DNA of 64,000 nt from Prostheceraeus crozeri (lineage: Eukaryota; Platyhelminthes; Polycladida; Euryleptidae), in assembly GCA_907163375.1 (NCBI GenBank), contig CAJQUW010015341.1, forward strand, positions 1-64,000, read 5' to 3'. Positions 57,151 to 64,000 of the stretch are shown one piece after another. How positions within the stretch are numbered: position 1 is the first letter of the stretch; each line of letters starts with the position of its first letter. Below the pieces are notes generated by a model that saw only the letters and a list, made by a program, of their open reading frames with translations, was not told where the DNA came from and searched no databases. Position numbers and translations under genes: made by a program.

Positions 57151-59317
57151 TCAAAAATGAATTCTCGTCAATTCGTGTTTCCTATTCATAGATGGACAAT
57201 GGATCCTAATGTAATTCGCTTCAGCCACCCTAGTATGAATAGGGTTACTGAGGCGATCGATGATATCGACATCAAAGTCGTCTATAGAAAAAGAACGATC
57301 AGAATGACGTAGGACAATATGATCTGAGATGGCACTCGCACTGTCTAGATTATCAATGCTTCTACGATGTTCAGCAAAACGGATGCCGAAGGGTCGATTC
57401 GTAGAGCCAATGTAACACTCATTGCATAATCTGCATGTAAAACGATATACAACATAGCGCATGCTGCAATTATACTTATTAGGAAGCGCTTGACAAACTT
57501 TGCAGTCACATTTTTCATTATAACTAAAATTGAAATTGCTGCTAATTTTAGTACCAGGTTGATTTATCACTCTAATAGGTAAATCTTAATTCTTAGTTAA
57601 TTTATTAATTTTTTCGGGTAGCTGCGTCGCTCACAAAATTTAATTTTAAATTGATTTTGTTAGAGCAGTTATGGTTACTAGTCGTAGGCTTATTAACGTT
57701 GGGGTACTTGAAAGGGTTGAACCCATTGACTTTTAGCTTTAGATCCATTTTAGTTTTACTATTTTCCAAATTGTTAGCGTCTGAACAACGATTTTCTAGA
57801 TATTTGTAACTATTGCTAACGAAGTTCGATTTTATATGAGACGGTACCCAGCTATCTATATGCATAGAATTGCCGGAGTGACATTCTTTATTATACCAGG
57901 TGAAGTCAATGCGGTCATTAACAGTTATACTCAGATCTAAAAAATTGAGAACGTTGTCCTTTGGTACTTCGAGAGTAAACTGGATGGAATTATGAATCGA
58001 ATTGAAAATATTTAAAATTTTACTAAAAATCTCACTATCGTTAGTAGGGAATGGTCCCAGGATAATGTCATCAATATAGCACTTGTAAAGACAAGGAGCA
58101 ATATTATGCGAACTAAGTATTTCCAACGCTCTCTGTTCTATAGTAAACATGAATATAATCGCAAACGCTGGTGCAAAGTGTGAGCCCATTGGACAGCCAC
58201 TAATTTGCAAATAAGTTTTATCTTGGTATTGGATTTCATAATTATAGCTAGCAAACCTTAAGAAATCTTCAATATCGGTTATTTTGAAGCCATAGTTATC
58301 GATGACATTCCAGTTAGATCTCGCATAACTAACAACAGCATTAATGCCTTCCATTATGGGAATGCTGGTATATAGGTTTTTCACGTCTAGAGATATGAAA
58401 GTTACATTATTGTGAGGTGCAATTTTAAGAGAATTTAGATTACCTATAAGATCATCGGCACCACTAATATTAGTAGGAACCAATTTCACAAGTTGGTTAA
58501 TAATTTTACTTAGCAGCCAATCGATCTTATCCGTCGGAGTGCCTATAGAAGATGCGATCGGTCTCAGGGAATACCCCGTGGCTGTTAGGGGTTTATGGTC
58601 TTTCACTGTGCAATAGAACTTAGCCGGTTTACTACCGCAAGATATCAAACGGTTAATGTCAATATCTATATTTTTACATTTGGATCTTATTAGTGTATTC
58701 GCTTATTTTTCGATGGATTTACATCTAGACTTAGTTACAGGCTTATAGGTTACAGTATCGTTCAGTAAGAGAAAGACACGAGCAATAAATTTATCCTTCT
58801 CAGTAATAAAATAAGTATATAGTAATAAACTAACACGGTTAGTTTTATCAGAGGAAACAGTTAGTAAGTTATTTTCTTTCAAGAATGATTTAGTTTTACT
58901 TACAGTTTTGTTGTAGTACTTATATTTAGGATTCTTTTTTACATAAGCACTTTCTTTCTTTAGAATTTTTTTGGCTTCATGTTGAAACAACATTAAGTTC
59001 TTTTCCTGTTCTTCGTCCATTCTGGACGGGAAACTAACAGTGTTTTTATGATAAGGAATGTGCAATTTTTTACTGCTGTTAGCATTGCTAGTTACCTCAG
59101 CATTATTGTCAGTATTGTTGAATTTAGAGTGCCATCTCAGATAATAAGTCAAGGAATCAACTGAGAGATCGTTGTCGTTACAAAACTTCGTACTTATGCG
59201 GTTAGGGATGCGAAATTTGGGACCCTTTTCCAAAAGATCGCAAATATCGTTCGGAATATTGACATTACTTTCATTAGTGATGCGATAATTAGGCAAGCTA
59301 ATAGGACTTGACGACAA
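57151..59317 (-). pseudogene. PLE reverse transcriptase with GIY-YIG endonuclease, minus arm
   Basis: Order of parts: basic N-terminal region (NYRITNESNVNIPNDICDLL..), KFYCTVKDHKPL, the RT A motif FISLDVKNLYTSIP, B motif SGCPMGSHFAPAF, C motif YKCYIDDIILG, then LNFLDLSITV, a linker with a CDCKVCQALPNKYNC cluster, VVYRFTCRLCNECYIGS and TNRPFGIRFAEHRR (endonuclease), and the end SMNRKHELTRIHF. PLE RTs are telomerase-like, and the endonuclease makes the nick that primes copying. Nearly whole, about two breaks. This arm has more of the 5' end than the other. Confidence 0.9.
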
Positions 59318-61347
59318 ATCACTGTTTTCGCATCCCTAACCGCATAAGTACGAAGTTTTGTAACGACAACGATCTCTCAGTTGATTCCTTGACTTATTAT
59401 CTGAGATGGCACTCTAAATTTAACAATACTGACAATAATGCTGAGGTAACTAGCAATGCTAACAGCAGTAAAAAATTGCACATTCCTTATCATAAAAACA
59501 CTGTTAGTTTCCCGTCCAGAATGGACGAAGAACAGGAAAAGAACTTAATGTTGTTTCAACATGAAGCCAAAAAAATTCTAAAGAAAGAAAGTGCTTATGT
59601 AAAAAAGAATCCTAAATATAAGTACTACAACAAAACTGTAAGTAAAACTAAATCATTCTTGAAAGAAAATAACTTACTAACTGTTTCCTCTGATAAAACT
59701 AACCGTGTCGTTATTACTGAGAAGGATAAATTTATTGCTCGTGTCTTTCTCTTACTGAACGATACTGTAACCTATAAGCCTGTAACTAAGTCTAGATGTA
59801 AATCCATCGAAAAATAAGCGAATACACTAATAAGATCCAAATGTAAAAATATAGATATTGACATTAACCGTTTGATATCTTGCGGTAGTAAACCGGCTAA
59901 GTTCTATTGCACAGTGAAAGACCATAAACCCCTAACAGCCACAGGGTATCCCCTGAGACCGATCGCATCTTCTATAGGCACTCCGACGGATAAGATCGAT
60001 TGGCTGCTAAGTAAAATTATTAACCAACTTGTGAAATTGGTTCCTACTAATATTAGTGGTGCCGATGATCTTATAGGTAACCTAAATTCTCTTAAAATTT
60101 CACCTCACAATAATGTAACTTTCATATCTCTAGACGTGAAAAACCTATATACCAGCATTCCCATAATGGAAGGCATTAATGCTGTTGTTAGTTATGCGAG
60201 ATCTAACTGGAATGTCATCGATAACTATGGCTTCAAAATAACCGATATTGAAGATTTCTTAAGGTTTGCTAGCTATAATTATGAAATCCAATACCAAGAT
60301 AAAACTTATTTGCAAATTAGTGGCTGTCCAATGGGTTCACTTATATTCATGTTTCCTATAGAACAGAGAGCGTTGGAAATACTTAGTTCGCATAATATTG
60401 CTCCTTGTCTTTACAAGCGCTATATTGATGACATTATCCTGGGACCATTCCCTACTAACGATAGTGAGATTTTTAGTAAAATTTTAAATATTTTCAATTC
60501 GATTCATAATTCCATCCAGTTTACTCTCGAAGTACCAAAGGACAACGTTCTCAATTTTTTAGATCTGAGTATAACTGTTAATGACCGCATTGACTTCACC
60601 TGGTATAATAAAGAATGTCACTCCGGCAATTCTATGCATATAGATAGCTGGGTACCGTCTCATATAAAATCGAACTTCGTTAGCAATAGTTACAAATATC
60701 TAGAAAATCGTTGTTCAGACGCTAACAATTTGGAAAATAGTAAAACTAAAATGGATCTAAAGCTAAAAGTCAATGGGTTCAACCCTTTCAAGTACCCCAA
60801 CGTTAATAAGCCTACGACTAGTAACCATAACTGCTCTAACAAAATCAATTTAAAATTAAATTTTGTGAGCGACGCAGCTACCCGTAAAATTAATAAATTA
60901 AGTAAGAATTACGATTTACCTATTAGAGTGATAAATCAACCTGGTACTAAAATTAGCAACAATTTCAATTTTAGTTATAATGAAAAATGTGACTGCAAAG
61001 TTTGTCAAGCGCTTCCTAATAAGTATAATTGCAGCATGCGCTATGTTGTATATCGTTTTACATGCAGATTATGCAATGAGTGTTACATTGGCTCTACGAA
61101 TCGACCCTTCGGCATCCGTTTTGCTGAACATCGTAGAAGCATTGATAATCTAGACAGTGCGAGTGCCATCTCAGATCATATTGTCCTACGTCATTCTGAT
61201 CGTTCTTTTTCTATAGACGACTTTGATGTCGATATCATCGATCACCTCAGCAATCCTATTCATACTAGGGTGGCTGAAGCGAATTACATTAGGATCCATT
61301 GTCCATCTATGAATAGGAAACACGAATTGACGAGAATTCATTTTTGA
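59308..61347 (+). pseudogene. PLE reverse transcriptase with GIY-YIG endonuclease, plus arm
   Basis: Same protein as the minus arm in mirror image. The RT, linker and endonuclease are in one long frame (491 codons from 59872), ending SMNRKHELTRIHF. Motifs LDVKNLYTSIP, YIDDIILG and YIGSTNRPFGIRFAEH are unchanged. Nearly whole, with about two breaks and a shorter N-terminus than the minus arm. The likeness of the arms points to one event or to gene conversion. Confidence 0.9.
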
Positions 61348-61381
61348 TATTTAAACCATCGCTCACCAATGCCAGTTTGTC

Positions 61382-61411
61382 CATGAATAAGTCCGCGGCG
61401 GACGAAACGTC
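61382..61411 (+). ncRNA. Hammerhead-like motif, plus arm
   Basis: Same sequence as at 57087-57116, in the 3' region of the plus arm, about 35 bases after the stop. Confidence 0.5.
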
Positions 61412-61516
61412 GGGCGGTTTGTAATTTTATTTATCTTAAAAAATTGGAAACATCGCCATTACAAGGGAGTGTTTTCAATTTTCAATTTCAATGGAAACAA
61501 ACAAGACTGACACTCT

Positions 61517-61907
61517 GTCTAAAATTTGGAAAATAACAATATACAGCATCGAAGAAGCTACAGTTTTTTTTGATATATTACCGATGCACAACCAATCGAT
61601 TTTCAATTACTTCTCAATGATCATTCGCATATTAATCAACCACAAGAGGTTGATAAAAATTTTATCATCTCTATCAGTGAATACCCCAACTTTCAAATTT
61701 CGCGCTCTACTGATGTTTTTTATTTGTTAATTTCGACTGCTTTAAATCACTGCTTTATATCTATTTTTATGAAACGCAAGAAATTTTCCACGCTGATAAA
61801 AACACTGACATAACACTGATTTATTTTATGAAGCAGGCCCAATCTTAGCTAGATCGATAGATCATCAATCTTCCGCATCGTAAGAATTCATACTTGAATT
61901 TACATCA
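61517..61907. other. No gene seen
   Basis: AT-rich sequence between the PLE dimer and a MITE fragment. Confidence 0.4.
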
Positions 61908-62016
61908 CACTGTAAATAGCTGAATACGAAAATTACATACAAACATGTACCAAAATCACATACAATTAGAAACTAACACCTGATACGAGATTCTCGTATA
62001 CTTATAGAGATCTTTA
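61908..62016 (+). repeat. Left end of the CACTG-ended MITE, truncated
   Basis: CACTGTAAATAGCTGAATAC and the next 85 bases match 51446-51549, including ATACGAGATTCTCGTAT. It is cut at about 62016, where the next PLE begins. Confidence 0.75.
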
Positions 62017-62565
62017 AGCTAAAGGAGGTGAAAACAATGATAGGAACGATCTAAATCATGTTATATGCAACAATTCATTTCAAAAGCTGAAGTACATGAT
62101 AACAATTAAATAAGGTACACATAGTAACTAGACTCAAATTAATTTACATTTGAAAAAAGCACCATCATGGTTAACTTGCTTATTCAAAGTGGGGTTGAGT
62201 TTTTTTATGTACATGGCTTCCAAAATATTTAGGTCATAAGTATTGGGAGCTTGAGATAGAATTTTGAAATTGTCAACTTTACAGCTGCAACTGCAATTTA
62301 ACCTATGGTCAGAAATGGCGGACATTTTTTCCCGATGTTCTTTTATTCTTAAGTTTAAGTGTCTTGTAGTTCTACCTATGTAGGTAGTGCGAGGGTCCAC
62401 CTCACAAGCGAATTGGTAAATGACATTAGACCTAAGAACTTTGGGAGTATGATCTTTGTTGGAGAAACCACTTTTTAGTTTATTGCATGTGAAAACCCAA
62501 CGGATAGGAGATTCTTTATCTATTCTACGGAATAGTGATTGTAGTTTCTTTTTAAAATAAACCGA

Positions 62566-63464
62566 TTGAATGCCAAAAAATGGAATTTTGATAGATTGGA
62601 ATTGCATCATGATACAAGGTTACAAGATATTACAAACCAAAGTAATATGAAATTCACCACAGAGGTAGGAGGTAAAGTGCTACCTTTTCTAGATATTGAC
62701 CTGGACGTTTCATCCAACACGCTAACTACTAAGGTGTACAGAAAACCCACGTACACCGGTCTAACCTTGAATTTCAGAGCCATATGCCCCATGCAATGGA
62801 AAATTTCTGTTTTAAGCACTCTGATCAACAGAGCCTACATCGTCTGCTCGTCATGGCAAACTTTCCATGATGAAATAGAGAAATTGACCAAAATTTTTCA
62901 AAACAACGGATATCCGTTGTACTTTATACAAAAAGTGGTCAAACAGTATCTGGACAAAAGATTCTGTGCTCCAAAAGAAAAAGATGAATCCAAATACCTC
63001 CATACTGTCAAAATTCCATTTTTGGCATTCAATCGGTTTATTTTAAAAAGAAACTACAATCACTATTCCGTAGAATAGATAAAGAATCTCCTATCCGTTG
63101 GGTTTTCACATGCAATAAACTAAAAAGTGGTTTCTCCAACAAAGATCATACTCCCAAAGTTCTTAGGTCTAATGTCATTTATCAATTCGCTTGTGAGGTT
63201 GACCCTCGCACTACCTACATAGGTAGAACTACAAGACACTTAAACTTAAGAATAAAAGAACATCGGGAAAAAATGTCCGCCATTTCTGACCATAGGTTAA
63301 ATTGCAGTTGCAGCTGTAAAGTTGACAATTTCAAAATTCTATCTCAAGCTCCCAACACTTATGACCTAAATATTTTGGAAGCCATGTACATAAAAAAACT
63401 CAACCCCACTTTGAATAAGCAAGTTAACCATGATGGTGCTTTTTTCAAATGTAAATTAATTTGA
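62566..63464 (+). pseudogene. PLE RT C-terminus and GIY-YIG endonuclease
   Basis: Plus-strand copy. Begins within the RT after the catalytic motifs (TTEVGGKVLPFLDIDLDVSS), passes INRAYIVCSSWQTFHDEIEK and FQNNGYPLYFIQKVVKQYLD, and continues in a second frame with CEVDPRTTYIGRTTRHLNLR, IKEHREKMSAISDHRLNCS and the end GAFFKCKLI. The RT A, B and C motifs are missing at the inverted junction. The sequence downstream leads into the tandem copy at 63818. Confidence 0.85.
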
Positions 63465-63627
63465 GTCTAGTTACTATGTGTACCTTATTTAATTGTTATC
63501 ATGTACTTCAGCTTTTGAAATGAATTGTTGCATATAACATGATTTAGATCGTTCCTATCATTGTTTTCACCTCCTTTAGCTTAATGTTCTTACTCTCCAG
63601 GTGATGCCTTAATGTATTAACCTTGTC

Positions 63628-63666
63628 CTGATGACGGCCAGAAGGAATGGGCCGAAACGCGTAGAC
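63628..63666 (+). ncRNA. Hammerhead ribozyme candidate in PLE terminal repeat
   Basis: CTGATGACGGCC at 63628, a loop, GGCCGAAACGCGTAGAC to 63666: intact CUGAUGA box, stem GGCC/GGCC, GAAAC, then a very short third stem and GTA as possible cleavage site. This is the arrangement published for PLE hammerheads. It lies between the end of one copy and the start of the next, where such ribozymes are expected. An extra C after CUGAUGA departs from the consensus. Confidence 0.6.
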
Positions 63667-63817
63667 AATACACTCGAAAGATTGCAACAAGAAGTTTTGC
63701 TGTAATACATGTATGCTTTTGTTTTAATCCCATTACGATCAAACCAGTATCTTCGTCAGCTGGTAACGTACAAGTGCACGAGTTGAATTCACAAGATCTG
63801 TTTTTAACTTTATCAAT

Positions 63818-64000
63818 ATGTTAGCAGCTGTTATTTGGTTACTCAGGATTACAAATATTGTAACCTTCTTTCATAAGTTAAAGACCAAATACAACATCGA
63901 ACTCAATGATAGTCGTAAATTCGAAAAGTTCAACCACAAAATTATAAAACTACAATGTGATATCACATTCCTGTCCAAATGCTCAAAATATGGCTTGATT
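63818..64000 (+). CDS. Start of the next PLE copy, partial
   Basis: ATG at 63818 opens a frame to the window edge (61 codons): LRITNIVTFFHKLKTKYNIE, FEKFNHKIIKLQC, DITFLSKCSKYGLI. These are the N-terminal blocks usual in PLE proteins. With the upstream copy and the ribozyme-like motif between, this is the head-to-tail tandem arrangement known for PLEs. The rest is outside the window. Confidence 0.7.
   Translation, partial: MLAAVIWLLRITNIVTFFHKLKTKYNIELNDSRKFEKFNHKIIKLQCDITFLSKCSKYGLI

Larger units (their letters stand above)
56964..61504. mobile_element. Head-to-head Penelope-like element dimer
   Basis: Two PLE copies with their 5' ends together: 59317 down to about 56993 (minus) and about 59325 up to 61503 (plus). 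The arms are nearly identical over about 2.2 kb, with about 110 bp of unpaired centre that belongs to the longer minus copy. GACTGACACTCT stands on both sides (56952-56963, 61505-61516), so the dimer entered as one unit. Each arm ends in a hammerhead-like motif. Only about one or two breaks per arm, so it is young. Confidence 0.92.
62019..63670. mobile_element. Penelope-like element foldback, second family
   Basis: Minus strand 62610 down to 62134: endonuclease end with VIYQFACEVDPRTTYIGRTT and the tail LNPTLNKQVNHDGAFFK. Plus strand 62566-63464: RT thumb region (FLDIDLDVSSNTLTTKVYRK, PTYTGLTLNF), linker, endonuclease with the same tail. The arms 62019-62590 and 63010-63583 are inverted copies of each other. 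Only the plus copy goes on to the 3' end with the hammerhead motif. This family differs from the one at 57-61 kb. Fossil with about one or two breaks. Confidence 0.88.

Overview
This window looks like nuclear DNA from a non-vertebrate, probably aquatic, metazoan. It is AT-rich and gene-poor, has spliceosomal introns, and is packed with eukaryotic mobile elements: Penelope-like retroelements (PLEs), Crypton-type tyrosine recombinases, Tigger/pogo, mariner and Tc1 transposases, hAT and piggyBac-type non-autonomous elements, and non-LTR retrotransposons. I cannot name the species from sequence alone. No rRNA, tRNA, CRISPR array, LTR retrovirus or Polinton was recognised.

Layout. 1-2.1 kb: the 3' two thirds of a LINE with a restriction-like endonuclease (minus), running off the left edge. 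2.26-3.45 kb: a GC-richer 40-bp minisatellite with a 160-bp higher-order unit. 4.3-10.7 kb: three Crypton-type recombinase genes, two of them divergent around a 96-bp hairpin. 11.0-12.1 kb: the N-terminal part of a Naiad-like PLE (minus). 13.3-16.2 kb: two exons of a probable secreted host protein (minus) with a PLE relic in the intron. 16.3-17.4 kb: a hAT-type element nested in a short repeat, then a PLE tail. 18.4-22.1 kb: foldbacks and an inverted duplicate of 10.33-11.24 kb. 22.9-27.3 kb: a broken Crypton-type gene with inverted flanks and an almost whole, intron-bearing Tigger (TA target duplication). 27.9-29.0 kb: a 5'-truncated LINE. 29.9-30.9 kb: a piggyBac-type element with TTAA ends. 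33.3-34.0 kb: GA-rich microsatellites. 34.7-35.5 kb: a Tc1 relic. 35.9-40.5 kb: a 4.66-kb DNA transposon with CACTG termini, dense subterminal repeats and an intact 629-aa candidate transposase of an uncharacterised family. 42.4-43.6 kb: a PLE foldback. 45.7-47.7 kb: a mariner split by a hAT-type element (8-bp duplication). 47.8-49.7 kb: a second Tigger. 49.7-50.6 kb: a PLE foldback. 51.1 kb: a possible signal-peptide exon. 51.4-52.5 kb: a CACTG-ended MITE. 52.6-54.6 kb: a long-TIR element with a nested hAT-type element that carries a GC-rich, exon-like insert. 57.0-61.5 kb: a 4.5-kb head-to-head PLE dimer bounded by a 12-bp duplication. 62.0-64 kb: another PLE foldback, with a hammerhead-like motif and the start of the next copy in tandem.

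How it fits together. Almost everything is transposon on transposon. Two themes stand out: PLEs that repeatedly sit as inverted pairs with hammerhead-like motifs at their 3' ends, and a concentration of Crypton-type recombinases. The only likely host coding sequence is the two-exon secreted protein at 13.3-16.2 kb and perhaps the single signal-peptide exon at 51.1 kb.
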